Source: Moritella sp. PE36
GTDB lineage: Bacteria > Pseudomonadota > Gammaproteobacteria > Enterobacterales > Moritellaceae
Direction of reading: 5' to 3'
NCBI RefSeq assembly: GCF_000170855.1
Contig: NZ_ABCQ01000001.1
Location: forward strand, 307,013-371,012
Length of the DNA: 64,000 nucleotides
This document shows positions 1 through 9,168 of this stretch, one piece after another (the stretch's first letter is position 1; each line of letters opens with the position of its first letter). A model generated the notes under the pieces. That model was given only the letters and a program-made list of their open reading frames with translations, was not told the DNA's origin and ran no database searches. A program made the translations under genes and the position numbers.

Positions 1-437
1 AAGTCACTTTTTATATCATGCAAGAATCCAAGAATGGCGTTGAGGCAAGCATGCCCCAGCATCACGAACTTGCCTGTAAACTGGCTGGTGAGTTTTATCA
101 GCAAGGACAACGCGTCTATATTCACGCCAACGATGAATCGGCAGCCAATCAGGTTGACGAATACCTTTGGCAATTAGATGCGAGCAGTTTTGTACCACAT
201 AATTTACAAGGTGAAGGTCCACGTAATGGCGCACCCGTTGAAATTGGTTTTCAACCACCCCGCCATCGTTATCAGGTACTTATCAACCTGCACGATCAGA
301 CACCGCAATTTGCAGTCAACTTTAATCAGATTATCGATTTTGTACCGCATCAAGACGGTTTAAAACAACAAGCTCGTGAGCGTTACAAACATTATCGTCA
401 AACAGGGTTACAACTGTTAACTGTGAACGCCGAATAA
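1..437 (+). CDS. holC: DNA polymerase III chi subunit, 5' end cut by window edge
   Basis: Chi subunit of the polymerase III clamp loader, which links the holoenzyme to single-strand binding protein. The reading frame is open from base 3 and begins VTFYIMQ, matching the beta strand (ATFYLL type) just after the usual HolC start, so the true start lies a few codons outside the window and the internal ATG at 18 is not the start. The signature SFVPHNLQGEG and the C-terminal DGLKQQARERYKHYR helix are clear. The gene sits 33 bases before valS, the usual gammaproteobacterial pepA-holC-valS arrangement. Identity is from recognisable family motifs; only the first few residues are missing. Confidence 0.93.
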   Translation, partial: VTFYIMQESKNGVEASMPQHHELACKLAGEFYQQGQRVYIHANDESAANQVDEYLWQLDASSFVPHNLQGEGPRNGAPVEIGFQPPRHRYQVLINLHDQTPQFAVNFNQIIDFVPHQDGLKQQARERYKHYRQTGLQLLTVNAE

Positions 438-470
438 TCAATCAACCATTGAGAATTAGAAAGCAGACCT

Positions 471-3332
471 ATGGAAAAAATATACAATCCCCAAGCCATT
501 GAGCAAGCTCTTTACCAGAACTGGGAAGAGCAAGGTTACTTCAAGCCAAACGGCGATCTAACTAAAGATGCATACAGCATCATGATCCCACCGCCAAATG
601 TCACTGGTAGCCTGCACATGGGTCATGCCTTCCAACAAACGATCATGGATGCGCTAACGCGTTACAAGCGTATGCAAGGTCTAAATACACTATGGCAAGT
701 GGGTACCGATCACGCTGGTATCGCGACACAAATGGTTGTTGAACGTAAGATCGCAGCTGAAGAAGACAAAACACGTCACGATTATGGCCGTGATGCGTTC
801 ATCGACAAGATCTGGGACTGGAAAAACGAATCAGGCGGTACCATTACCCGTCAAATGCGTCGTTTAGGCACATCGGTAGATTGGGATCGTGAACGTTTTA
901 CAATGGATGACGGTCTGTCTGAAGCAGTAAAAGAAGTATTCGTGCGTTTATTTAAAGAAGACCTGATTTACCGTGGCAAACGCCTAGTGAACTGGGATCC
1001 AAAATTCCACACAGCCATTTCTGATCTTGAAGTTGAGAGCAAAGAAAAACAAGGCAGCATGTGGTACTTCCGCTACCCACTAGCAGATGGCGCAACAACC
1101 GCAGACGGTAAAGATTACATAATTGTAGCAACCACACGTCCAGAAACTATGCTAGGTGACTCTGCAGTTGCAGTACACCCGAAAGACGAACGCTATGCAG
1201 CGCTGGTAGGTAAAGAAATTATTCTGCCTATCGTTGGTCGTCGCATCAAGATCGTGGCTGATGATTACGCGGATATGGAAAAAGGTTCTGGTTGTGTGAA
1301 GATCACACCAGCGCATGACTTTAACGATTACGAAGTTGGTAAGCGTCACAACCTAGTGATGTTCAACATCCTAACTGAAAACGCAGATATCCGTGAAGAA
1401 GCGGAGATCATCAACTCAGACGGCACAGAAAACACCGAACTAACCTTCGTGATCCCTGCTGAATACCAAGGCCTGGAACGTTTTGCTGCACGTAAAGCAA
1501 TCGTGGCTAAATTTGAAGAACTTGGTTTATTAGACAAAATTGAACCACATACGCTGCAAGTACCTTACGGTGATCGCAGTGGCGTGGTGATTGAGCCACT
1601 ACTAACAGACCAATGGTATGTAAGTGTTGGTCCAATGGCTAAAGTAGCCACTGACGCAGTAAAAGACGGCGAGATCCAATTCGTACCAAAACAATACGAA
1701 AACATGTATTTCTCGTGGATGAACGACGTACAAGACTGGTGTATCTCGCGTCAACTTTGGTGGGGACATCGTATTCCAGCTTGGTATGATAACGAAGGTA
1801 ATGTATTCGTTGGTCGTGACGAAGCAGAAGTGCGTGCAGAAAACAACTTTGGTCCTGAAGTAGAATTACGTCAGGACAACGATGTACTTGATACTTGGTT
1901 CTCATCTGCGCTTTGGACATTCTCAACGCAAGGCTGGCCACAGCAAACGCAAGATCTTAAAGTATTCCACCCAAGTGATGTACTGGTAACCGGTTTCGAC
2001 ATCATCTTCTTCTGGGTTGCCCGTATGATCATGATGACCATGCACTTCATCAAAGATGAAAACGGCAAACCACAAGTACCATTCAAAACAGTTTATGTGA
2101 CTGGTTTAGTACGTGATGAAGCTGGCGATAAAATGTCAAAATCAAAAGGTAACGTACTTGATCCACTCGACATGATCGACGGTATCGACCTTGAGTCGCT
2201 AGTAAAAAAACGTACTGGCAACATGATGCAGCCAAAACTTGCGAAGAAAATTGAAAAAGCAACGCGTAAAGAATTTGAAGGCGGTATCGAAGCACACGGT
2301 ACTGACGCACTGCGTTTCACATTAGCAGCAATGGCATCGACTGGTCGTGACATTAACTGGGACATGAAACGTCTTGATGGTTACCGTAACTTCTGTAATA
2401 AACTATGGAACGCCAGCCGCTACGTATTAATGAACACAGAAGAACATGATTGTGGCCAAAATGGCGGCGACATGGAATTCAGCCTAGCTGATCGTTGGAT
2501 CCAAGGTCAATTCCAAGAAACCATCAAAACATACCGTGAAGCGATTGATACTTACCGTCTCGATCTTGCGGCTAACATCGCTTACGAGTTCACTTGGAAT
2601 CAATTCTGTGATTGGTACTTAGAATTAACTAAGCCAGTATTCGGCAACGGGACTGAAGCACAACTGCGTGCGACGCGTTATACATTAGTAACGATCCTAG
2701 AAGCGTTACAACGTTTAATGCACCCTATCATGCCATTCATCACTGAAGAGATTTGGCAGCGTGTAGCTCCACTTGCTGGTAAGTACACAGAAGGCGCAAC
2801 GATCATGCTACAGGCATTCCCTGAGCATGATGCGGCTAAAGTTGATGCGCAATCAATGCAAGATCTTGAGTGGGTTAAACAATTCATTATCGCTATCCGT
2901 AACATCCGCGGCGAAATGGACATCAGCCCAAGCAAGCCAATCTCGATTTTGCTTAAAAATGTAGGCACTGAAGAGCAACGTCGTCTCGACGAAAACCAAC
3001 AGTTCCTTAGCTCACTAGCAAAACTAGAAGCAATCACTATTCTTAGCGAAAATGAAGAAGCGCCAATCTCAGCAACATCACTATTAGGCAACATGGAAAT
3101 CTTAATTCCAATGGCTGGTCTAATCGATAAAGATGCTGAAATTACGCGTATCAACAAGCAAATGGAAAAAGTGCAAAAAGACTTAGACCGTGTTGCAGGC
3201 AAACTAAACAACGAAAAATTCGTTGGTAAAGCGCCAGAAGCTGTTATCGCCAAAGAACGTGAGAAACAAGCGGAATTTGAAAATACCATTGCTAAATTTA
3301 AAGCACAAAAAGCACGAATTGAATCGATCTAA
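471..3332 (+). CDS. valS: Valyl-tRNA synthetase
   Basis: Class I aminoacyl-tRNA synthetase charging tRNA-Val in the cytoplasm. At 953 aa it is full length for the family. The HIGH-type ATP motif reads HMGH at about residues 49-52 in [13 protein letters not shown], and the KMSKS loop is intact at about 553-557. The editing (CP1) domain lies between them, with the [10 protein letters not shown] segment just after the HIGH region. The anticodon-binding domain follows KMSKS, and the last 65 or so residues form the valyl-specific basic coiled coil. The gene follows holC closely and is followed by a strong terminator, so the pair is probably the end of one operon. Nothing unusual seen. Confidence 0.98.
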   Translation: MEKIYNPQAIEQALYQNWEEQGYFKPNGDLTKDAYSIMIPPPNVTGSLHMGHAFQQTIMDALTRYKRMQGLNTLWQVGTDHAGIATQMVVERKIAAEEDKTRHDYGRDAFIDKIWDWKNESGGTITRQMRRLGTSVDWDRERFTMDDGLSEAVKEVFVRLFKEDLIYRGKRLVNWDPKFHTAISDLEVESKEKQGSMWYFRYPLADGATTADGKDYIIVATTRPETMLGDSAVAVHPKDERYAALVGKEIILPIVGRRIKIVADDYADMEKGSGCVKITPAHDFNDYEVGKRHNLVMFNILTENADIREEAEIINSDGTENTELTFVIPAEYQGLERFAARKAIVAKFEELGLLDKIEPHTLQVPYGDRSGVVIEPLLTDQWYVSVGPMAKVATDAVKDGEIQFVPKQYENMYFSWMNDVQDWCISRQLWWGHRIPAWYDNEGNVFVGRDEAEVRAENNFGPEVELRQDNDVLDTWFSSALWTFSTQGWPQQTQDLKVFHPSDVLVTGFDIIFFWVARMIMMTMHFIKDENGKPQVPFKTVYVTGLVRDEAGDKMSKSKGNVLDPLDMIDGIDLESLVKKRTGNMMQPKLAKKIEKATRKEFEGGIEAHGTDALRFTLAAMASTGRDINWDMKRLDGYRNFCNKLWNASRYVLMNTEEHDCGQNGGDMEFSLADRWIQGQFQETIKTYREAIDTYRLDLAANIAYEFTWNQFCDWYLELTKPVFGNGTEAQLRATRYTLVTILEALQRLMHPIMPFITEEIWQRVAPLAGKYTEGATIMLQAFPEHDAAKVDAQSMQDLEWVKQFIIAIRNIRGEMDISPSKPISILLKNVGTEEQRRLDENQQFLSSLAKLEAITILSENEEAPISATSLLGNMEILIPMAGLIDKDAEITRINKQMEKVQKDLDRVAGKLNNEKFVGKAPEAVIAKEREKQAEFENTIAKFKAQKARIESI

Positions 3333-3355
3333 TCGTTAAAATCGACCTTATCAAC

Positions 3356-3391
3356 AAGGGAAGACTGATTAATCAGTTTTCCCTTTTTTTT
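3356..3391 (+). terminator. Rho-independent terminator of holC-valS
   Basis: A 15-bp stem (3356-3370 with 3371-3385, one G-U pair) is followed by an eight-T run, 23 bases after the valS stop. A textbook intrinsic terminator on the plus strand. Confidence 0.9.
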
Positions 3392-3586
3392 GTTTCTCAC
3401 TTCTAATAAGTTGCTTTTCGTTTCGAGTAAATACTAAATAGACATCACAATTACGCATCCATTTTTTGAAAAAATATTTCCATCCAGAGCGATAAGATGT
3501 AACATATTTGTAAATAACAGTAAGTTGTCGTTATAAAAAACAGCTTAGCTATAGAATGTCGACACCAAGGAATGGAGTGATAGGTT

Positions 3587-5704
3587 ATGGGTAGCAAGAA
3601 TTATCTGAATCATATATTGATTAATGCAATTCAACATCTGCCAATAGGTATCTTTTGGAAAGATATTCATGGGCAATATCTTGGCTGTAATAAACATTGT
3701 TTATCATTATTTGATTTACCATCAGAACAGTTCATTATTGGTAAAACCGATGCTCAACTTGAACCCGCGTTTAAAGAAAAGCAGCTGCCTACCGAAGCAC
3801 TCTATCAAAGCGATCAAGAAGCGCTAATACACGGTCGCAGTGTCATCGCTAAAGCCATGACGCTAGAAACCATTTACGGTCATCAACAATTTGAGATCAC
3901 CAAGATCCCGTTGAAAAATCGCGCCGGTAAAACAGTTGGCTTACTCGGAATTGCCATTGATGTGTCCAGCAAATTCAACTCAGAACAAAAGCTACAAGAA
4001 AAAACCGCATTACTTAATTCGATCTTTGATGCCCTTCCCGACTTTGTTATTTACAAAGACATGGAAGGTCGTATTGTTGAATGTAACCGCGCAGCACTCA
4101 AGTTAGCGAAAAAGAAAAAAGCCGATGTTATTGGCAAAACCATTGCAGAAATACTGCCAGCTTCAACTGCCAAAGTCGCTATTGATTATGATACCCAGCT
4201 AAAATCAAATTATAAAAGTGCTAACTACAAAATGGAATTTGAATTAGCAGGCCGACAAGTCTATGTTGATGTACACAAACATCCGGTCATTCAAAATAAC
4301 GAATTAGTCGGTACCGTCAGTATCTCTCGCGACATTAAAGAACGCCGCACTACGTTAGAAAAAATTGCTACACTGACCAAACATGACCAGCTGACTAAAT
4401 TACTTAACCGCCCGACTTTCCTACAATCCTTGGAAGACATCGACCAGGATTCGCATTGGGGCATACTACTTATTGATATCAAAAAACTCGGCCAGCTTAA
4501 TAGTAATTATGGTACTGAGATTGGCGATCAAGTGCTGATCCATGTCGGTGAACAGATCAAAAAAATAGTCCCTGAAGATGCGTTTCTAGCGCGTATCCAA
4601 GGTGATCGTTTTGCGATCCTGACAAATAAAGCCAGCTCACCGGATCAGCTTAATTACCTGTGTAATAAATTAATAGATAAACTCAATAGGCAAATAGCGA
4701 TTCAAGGGCACGTCATTGATTTAGCGGTATGTATCGGCGCAGCAAACTACCCTAATACAGTACAAGATACCAACCAGTTACTCACTTGCAGCGAACAGGC
4801 TTTATCACGTTCGCGTAAACATACCGAACAGTATTACACCTTATTTGACCCAGTATTAGAAGCACATGCCGAAGCTGAAAAACGCTTAATCGTCGATTTA
4901 AAACACGCCATTAATAACAAAGCTATCGACTTATATTACCAACCGGTCGTCGATGCAAACAGCAAAGCAGTACTCGGGGTAGAGGCCCTCGCGCGTTGGC
5001 ATCACCCTGAACAAGGGCTTATCATGCCAATTAAATTCATTGAGCTTGCCGAAAAAAATAACCTCATAGGGCAACTGGGTGAAGTGGTATTAGAAAAAGC
5101 CTGTCAGCAACTCGCACTATGGCGTGCGCAAGGTATCGATATCTTCATGGCAGTAAACTTATCGCCAATTCAATTTAATGATCCGCAGCTTATCAGTAAA
5201 ATAAAGTATTACATTGATTACTATGATATCCCTGCACACCGACTTGAAATTGAGGTGACAGAAAGCGCACTACTGGAATCAAACCATACCACAGGGCATA
5301 TGTTAGAAGAGTTGATTAACCTCGGGGTACGCTTGGCTATCGATGATTTTGGTACGGGTTATTGCTCGTTGTCTTATTTGAAAAATATGCCGGCTCATAA
5401 ACTAAAAATTGATAAATCATTTGTTGATGAACTTGAATTAGATAAAACCACAACCGCTATCACCCGCTCGGTGATCAGCTTAGCAAGAGAGTTAAATATT
5501 ACCGTAACAGCGGAAGGGGTCGAGGAAGAATCACAAATGAAATGGCTTCAAGCCCAGCAGTGTGATCAATTTCAGGGGTATTTATTTAGCCGCCCGTTAC
5601 CGAGCGACAAATTTTGTCTGTGGTATAAACAACATCATGCCACACACAATAATATTACTTATCTACAACCTGCAGAGACAAATATGTCCTTGCCAGTATT
5701 ATAA
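3587..5704 (+). CDS. PAS-PAS-GGDEF-EAL protein, probable c-di-GMP phosphodiesterase
   Basis: Predicted cyclic-di-GMP signalling protein of 705 aa. Two PAS domains (about 10-120 and 135-250, both with the FWKDIHG/YKDMEG type core) precede a GGDEF domain (about 255-415) and an EAL domain (about 430-685). The GGDEF active-site motif is degenerate: QGDRF at about residue 337 replaces GGDEF, so cyclase activity is unlikely. The EAL domain keeps its metal and catalytic residues: EALARW, NLSPIQF, EVTES, DDFGTG, LKIDKSF and AEGVE. I infer a phosphodiesterase with a regulatory GTP-binding or inert GGDEF. No transmembrane segment is seen, so it is cytoplasmic and senses an internal cue. It stands alone between valS and the convergent rraB. 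Confidence 0.93.
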   Translation: MGSKNYLNHILINAIQHLPIGIFWKDIHGQYLGCNKHCLSLFDLPSEQFIIGKTDAQLEPAFKEKQLPTEALYQSDQEALIHGRSVIAKAMTLETIYGHQQFEITKIPLKNRAGKTVGLLGIAIDVSSKFNSEQKLQEKTALLNSIFDALPDFVIYKDMEGRIVECNRAALKLAKKKKADVIGKTIAEILPASTAKVAIDYDTQLKSNYKSANYKMEFELAGRQVYVDVHKHPVIQNNELVGTVSISRDIKERRTTLEKIATLTKHDQLTKLLNRPTFLQSLEDIDQDSHWGILLIDIKKLGQLNSNYGTEIGDQVLIHVGEQIKKIVPEDAFLARIQGDRFAILTNKASSPDQLNYLCNKLIDKLNRQIAIQGHVIDLAVCIGAANYPNTVQDTNQLLTCSEQALSRSRKHTEQYYTLFDPVLEAHAEAEKRLIVDLKHAINNKAIDLYYQPVVDANSKAVLGVEALARWHHPEQGLIMPIKFIELAEKNNLIGQLGEVVLEKACQQLALWRAQGIDIFMAVNLSPIQFNDPQLISKIKYYIDYYDIPAHRLEIEVTESALLESNHTTGHMLEELINLGVRLAIDDFGTGYCSLSYLKNMPAHKLKIDKSFVDELELDKTTTAITRSVISLARELNITVTAEGVEEESQMKWLQAQQCDQFQGYLFSRPLPSDKFCLWYKQHHATHNNITYLQPAETNMSLPVL

Positions 5705-5712
5705 TGTAAGTA

Positions 5713-6075
5713 CTATGATGCATCGTCTTCGAAATAAGTGCCCCAACCGTCGTAGGTAACATCTTGTTCGATAGACATTTTAAGTAAAGCTTCGATATCA
5801 CGTGTGATGGTATCGATATCAAGTTCTGTTTCAACAATACAGTCAAACGCAAATACGGTTTGGCCGTCATCCAATTCCACTTCTTCAGGATCAGAAACAT
5901 CGTAGCCCAGTTTAAACGCTGCAATAGCGGCTTTTTCTAACTGTGCAAAATCATCCCCAGCAAAGTGATGTTCAATAGAATATACAGCATCAGGATCACT
6001 GCCATCTTCTAATAAGTTATCAATGATCTCTTCAGCTTCAACTTTCAGCTCGGCAAATTCTTTTTCAAAATCCAC
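5713..6075 (-). CDS. rraB: Regulator of RNase E activity B
   Basis: RraB-family protein (120 aa), which in E. coli binds the C-terminal half of RNase E and alters its mRNA targets. The family segments EELLEDGSDPDA-like (NLLEDGSDPDAVYSIEHH here), EKAAIAAFKLGYDV and YDGWGTYFED are all recognisable. It is shorter than the E. coli protein because the acidic C-terminal tail after YFED is almost absent. The gene ends eight bases from the 3' end of the convergent GGDEF-EAL gene. Single gene; no operon partner. Confidence 0.92.
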   Translation of the reverse strand: MDFEKEFAELKVEAEEIIDNLLEDGSDPDAVYSIEHHFAGDDFAQLEKAAIAAFKLGYDVSDPEEVELDDGQTVFAFDCIVETELDIDTITRDIEALLKMSIEQDVTYDGWGTYFEDDAS

Positions 6076-6146
6076 TAGGTTAATCTCTTTAGTTATGATG
6101 TAAGAAGAATACTCTGGTTTTATAGCAATTGCATTAAATTATAGCC

Positions 6147-6177
6147 AAAAAAAATGCCAAACCTAAGGTTTGGCATT
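6147..6177 (-). terminator. Intrinsic terminator downstream of the small binding protein gene
   Basis: Perfect 11-bp stem (6153-6163 with 6167-6177, loop TAA). Read on the minus strand it is followed by a run of eight T (bases 6147-6154), 19 bases after the stop of the gene ending at 6196. Confidence 0.88.
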
Positions 6178-6195
6178 GACAACTAAACAGCAAGA

Positions 6196-6609
6196 TTATG
6201 GCGTAAATACCACTTTTACCGTGTCATCAACTTCTGAAGAGTCAATATAAGCAATGGCATTCGCATGCGATGCAACTTGGCTTTTAATCAAAGCAGATGA
6301 GCCAATTGTTTTTGGCGGTTTACCTTTACCGGTAAATATTAAACGTGACCAATAAGCTTGTAGCTGAGAATCACTTTTACCCGTCACGCCCGCGTGGAAT
6401 TCACCACGAATAGCACTGCCAGTCGCTTGCTCAAAGACTTGAGCTTTCACGCCATTTGGTAACTTTTTAGATTTACCTAAATACAGTTTAGAGACTTGTG
6501 ATTTCGACAATGCATCAGGGCCAGTTGGGTTGGCAATAACAACAACACCTGCTTGTGCTACACCCGAGATTAATGCTGCGGCTAAGGCAACTTTAGCTAA
6601 TAGTTTCAT
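6196..6609 (-). CDS. Small periplasmic phosphate-binding-like protein (PBP paralogue 1)
   Basis: Secreted protein of about 137 aa with a clear signal peptide (KLLAKVALAAALISGVAQA, cleavage after AQA). The mature part resembles the N-terminal lobe of PstS-type phosphate-binding proteins (PBP-like family): VVIANPTGPDALSKSQVSKLYLGK, then an AYWSRLIFTGKG segment and a final YIDSSEVDDTVKV. Far shorter than PstS, so probably one lobe only. The ATG at 6609 has an AGGAG seven bases upstream; the TTG at 6612 is less likely. It follows the porin at 6621 by a few bases and is the last gene before a terminator. Two paralogues lie at 8262 and 8745. Ligand unknown; phosphate or another oxyanion is inferred from family only. 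Confidence 0.85.
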   Translation of the reverse strand: MKLLAKVALAAALISGVAQAGVVVIANPTGPDALSKSQVSKLYLGKSKKLPNGVKAQVFEQATGSAIRGEFHAGVTGKSDSQLQAYWSRLIFTGKGKPPKTIGSSALIKSQVASHANAIAYIDSSEVDDTVKVVFTP

Positions 6610-6620
6610 CAAAGTTCTCC

Positions 6621-7787
6621 TTAAAATACTGCATCAAATGAAAGTGTGTACACCAGTGTATCATCGTTAATTTGATTACCCACGCTGTCTATATTTGGAG
6701 ACATACCACCTGAGGTATCACCAAAATCAGTTGCATAAGTAACATCGGCTTTTAGTGCTAGATTTGAGCTAATGTCATAACGAGTACCAATGCTGTATGC
6801 AGTACGCTTCCAGTCAAAGCCAGCTTTTAAGCTAGGTGCTGCTCTCTCACTATCATCCGTCGTTTCAAGAAAAGCATAAGTCACATAGGGGGTGAAGTCA
6901 TTAATACGGTAACCAAGCGTAATATAACCAGATTCAGTATCTGCATAATTGCCTTCTACATCAGAAACGGCAAACTCTGCGATAGCAAGTAGTGAGCCAT
7001 CATCATAACTCAGACCAACGCCAGCAAAATAACTTTGCTCATCATTAAAAAATTGTGGTATTTGACCATCTTTTGTCGTATCAAGTGTGGTTTGGTAATA
7101 AGTAGTACGGAAAACCCACTCTTCATAAGCAAATGATGCTGAAGCGCCTAGAATATCTTTGTAGTCCACTTCGCCAAGTGTTGCACCCGCATCACGATCA
7201 GCATGACCATAACTTGCTTGTAGCGTGACCGCAACATCGCCCAAATCAATATCATAAATAACATCAACACCATCAAAAGATGTCAGTGGCACAATACTGT
7301 AAAGTTCACTTGGTGGTGAAGCCCAAGGTTGTGCGTAACCCACTTCTAGATAATCTGAATACATGTACAGAGGCACACGCAAACGACCGAAACGCGTGAC
7401 AAAACCATTATAAAAATCATGGCTTAAAAATGCCCATTCCATTTCGGTAGACCAATCATCATTACCACGAGCAACTAACTGAGCAACAATGTTTGTTTGC
7501 TCTGTAAGTGCGAACGTACCTTGCAGACCAAGCTTGCTGCCTTCAGCGAAATTAGCATCTTTATCGTATCCATTATATCCCGCATCGTTACTAGCAACAC
7601 CTACTTTACCAGTGAAAAAGCCATTGATAGACATCCGATCAGATAGCGAATCATAAGAGCTCGCTTCTTGTAAAATAGCTAATTCTTGCTCAAGTTGCGC
7701 AAGACGCTGCGAATCAGTTGTTGCAGCCATCACAAATTGTGACGCACAGGCAACAGCAAGAGGTAGCATTATAAATGCTTTTTTCAT
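6621..7787 (-). CDS. Outer-membrane porin-like beta-barrel (porin 1)
   Basis: 388-aa secreted protein with signal peptide ending VMAA, then a short coiled coil (SQRLAQLEQELAILQEA) of the kind that trimerises some porins, and an alternating-hydrophobicity barrel that ends with LVYTLSFDAVF; a C-terminal Phe is the Bam recognition signature. It is paralogous to the porin at 9169: both share MEWAFLSHDF, RLRVPLYMYSDYLEV and the GYDK segment. The start has a good AAGGAG site. A near-consensus CRP site is about 130 bases upstream. Forms a two-gene unit with the small binding protein downstream. Substrate unknown. Confidence 0.85.
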   Translation of the reverse strand: MKKAFIMLPLAVACASQFVMAATTDSQRLAQLEQELAILQEASSYDSLSDRMSINGFFTGKVGVASNDAGYNGYDKDANFAEGSKLGLQGTFALTEQTNIVAQLVARGNDDWSTEMEWAFLSHDFYNGFVTRFGRLRVPLYMYSDYLEVGYAQPWASPPSELYSIVPLTSFDGVDVIYDIDLGDVAVTLQASYGHADRDAGATLGEVDYKDILGASASFAYEEWVFRTTYYQTTLDTTKDGQIPQFFNDEQSYFAGVGLSYDDGSLLAIAEFAVSDVEGNYADTESGYITLGYRINDFTPYVTYAFLETTDDSERAAPSLKAGFDWKRTAYSIGTRYDISSNLALKADVTYATDFGDTSGGMSPNIDSVGNQINDDTLVYTLSFDAVF

Positions 7788-8261
7788 CTAATATCTCCTT
7801 ATCCTAAAACACTTAGTCCATTTTGCATTTATTCAAAACTGGTCATATATGTTGGTTTTTACGGTAAATAACTAATAACTTAGTATGATGGTTTTATTCA
7901 TGCTCACACACTTTATTTCCGTGATCTACATCACATTATGACGACTTGTTACGATAGCGTGACTGGTTTTATTGAACTTTAGCACTATAGCACTGTTAGT
8001 TAACCGTATTGGTATAATTGTAAATACCCAATACGTTATAAATAAATCCCATGAAATAAAGATGTATATTCTACTTTATTGCATGGAATGATTACCCTAG
8101 TTAATGCATTGGATTTTACTTATAAGTCGTAGTTAAAAAGGAGAGAGGAGAGAGGAGCGTATCTTATCGAGAGAGTAAAAAATCAATGAGCCAACAGCAC
8201 TATGATAGGGTCTGTTTATCACCTTAATAGCGCTGTGACTCATGTTTATAAACGTCATTAA
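7788..8261. other. 474-bp intergenic region: CRP site, inverted repeat, heptamer repeat
   Basis: Upstream region of porin 1. It holds a CRP-like site at 7920-7935, an 8-bp inverted repeat (8005-8012 with 8028-8035) and a short purine-rich heptamer repeat, GGAGAGA two and a half times, at 8140-8157. No convincing gene seen; the only ATG after the purine repeat opens a 13-codon frame. Confidence 0.6.
7917..7938. promoter_or_regulatory. CRP (cAMP receptor protein) binding site
   Basis: Core CGTGATCTACATCACA at 7920-7935 matches the TGTGA-N6-TCACA consensus at nine of ten half-site positions and shares the GATCTA-GATCA style centre. It lies about 130 bases before the porin 1 start, a plausible activator position for the minus-strand promoter. 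Confidence 0.75.
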
Positions 8262-8678
8262 TTATGGGCGATAGATGATTTTCACTGAATCATCGACTTC
8301 AGCAATATCTAAATAGCCAATCGCATTTTTATTACGAGCAATTTTACGACGTAATAACTGTGTAGAAGAGATAACTTCTGGCTTTTGACCTAATCCCGTA
8401 AACACATTTTTAGACCAATACGCATTGACTTGTGCCGGTGTACGGCCTGTCACTAAAGCATGAAAGTCTTTATGTAATCTTGATTGCTTTGGTAACTCAT
8501 ATATTTTCGCTAAGTTCCCATTAGGTAATTTTTTAGCCTGGCCAAGATATAACTTTTTGACCTGAATGCGGGTCAATTCATCGGGACCTAATGGATTAAC
8601 GACCACCACTATCTCAGCCATCACTGATGAGATAAAAAATGGTAATAGAAATAGTATTCCCTTGATCATTCTCTGCAT
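8262..8678 (-). CDS. Small periplasmic phosphate-binding-like protein (PBP paralogue 2)
   Basis: Paralogue of the genes at 6196 and 8745, with the same blocks: VVVVNPLGPDELTRIQVKKLYLGQ, AYWSKNVFTGLG and a final YLDIAEVDDSVKI. A longer frame opens at 8705, but the ATG at 8678 (MQRMIKG) has GGAGG five to nine bases upstream, gives a clean signal peptide (GILFLLPFFISSVMA) and gives 138 aa, the same as its paralogue. Follows paralogue 3 by about 66 bases in the same direction, so it is likely the last gene of the chemoreceptor-porin-PBP-PBP operon. Function inferred from family only. Confidence 0.83.
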   Translation of the reverse strand: MQRMIKGILFLLPFFISSVMAEIVVVVNPLGPDELTRIQVKKLYLGQAKKLPNGNLAKIYELPKQSRLHKDFHALVTGRTPAQVNAYWSKNVFTGLGQKPEVISSTQLLRRKIARNKNAIGYLDIAEVDDSVKIIYRP

Positions 8679-8744
8679 CTTTTCCTCCATGAAATTTGTA
8701 ATCAATTCCCCCTCCCAACATCTCGGTATTAAGTGGGGATAGCG

Positions 8745-9161
8745 TTAAGGTCGGTAAGCAATTTTGACACTATCATTCACTAACGATTCATCAATGTAAC
8801 CTATCGCATTCTCATTACCGCCAACCAACGACAATATCAATTCAGGTGTACGTACTGCACGCGGCGGTTTTCCTTTGCCGGTAAAAATAAGACGCGACCA
8901 ATAAGCTTGTAACTGTGAAGCACTTTTATGCGTAACCTTCTCATGGAATTCACGTTTTATGTCACTGTCACCAGCCATATCTATGATATATGCTTTGCCT
9001 TGACCGGGAAGATGTTTACTCTTCCCTAAATACAGCTTGCTGACTTGCGTTTGTGATAAATAATCAGGACCTAACAGATTGACTATCACCACTACCTCAG
9101 CCTGTGCGCTCCCTATTAACATCAACGACAATAATGCACCTTTAAGTAGAGCACTCATCAT
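8745..9161 (-). CDS. Small periplasmic phosphate-binding-like protein (PBP paralogue 3)
   Basis: 138-aa secreted protein: signal peptide LLKGALLSLMLIGSAQA, then the family blocks VVIVNLLGPDYLSQTQVSKLYLGK, QAYWSRLIFTGKGKPPRA and YIDESLVNDSVKI. In ligand-binding PBP proteins of the PstS class the N-terminal GPDxLS loop region lies near the ligand; Leu replaces the Asn-Pro seen in paralogue 1 (NLLGPD versus NPTGPD). Two ATGs in tandem start the gene; either could be used. It is seven bases downstream of porin 2, so certainly co-transcribed with it. Confidence 0.84.
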   Translation of the reverse strand: MMSALLKGALLSLMLIGSAQAEVVVIVNLLGPDYLSQTQVSKLYLGKSKHLPGQGKAYIIDMAGDSDIKREFHEKVTHKSASQLQAYWSRLIFTGKGKPPRAVRTPELILSLVGGNENAIGYIDESLVNDSVKIAYRP

Positions 9162-9168
9162 CCTCTCC

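Noticed and set aside
2678..3289. 203-codon minus-strand open frame opposite valS
   Set aside because: Lies fully within valS; low-complexity Ser-rich translation typical of antisense shadow; no ribosome site.
8140..8157. Purine-rich GGAGAGA repeat as a ribosome site
   Set aside because: The next ATG opens only 13 codons and is too far; more likely simple-sequence repeat.
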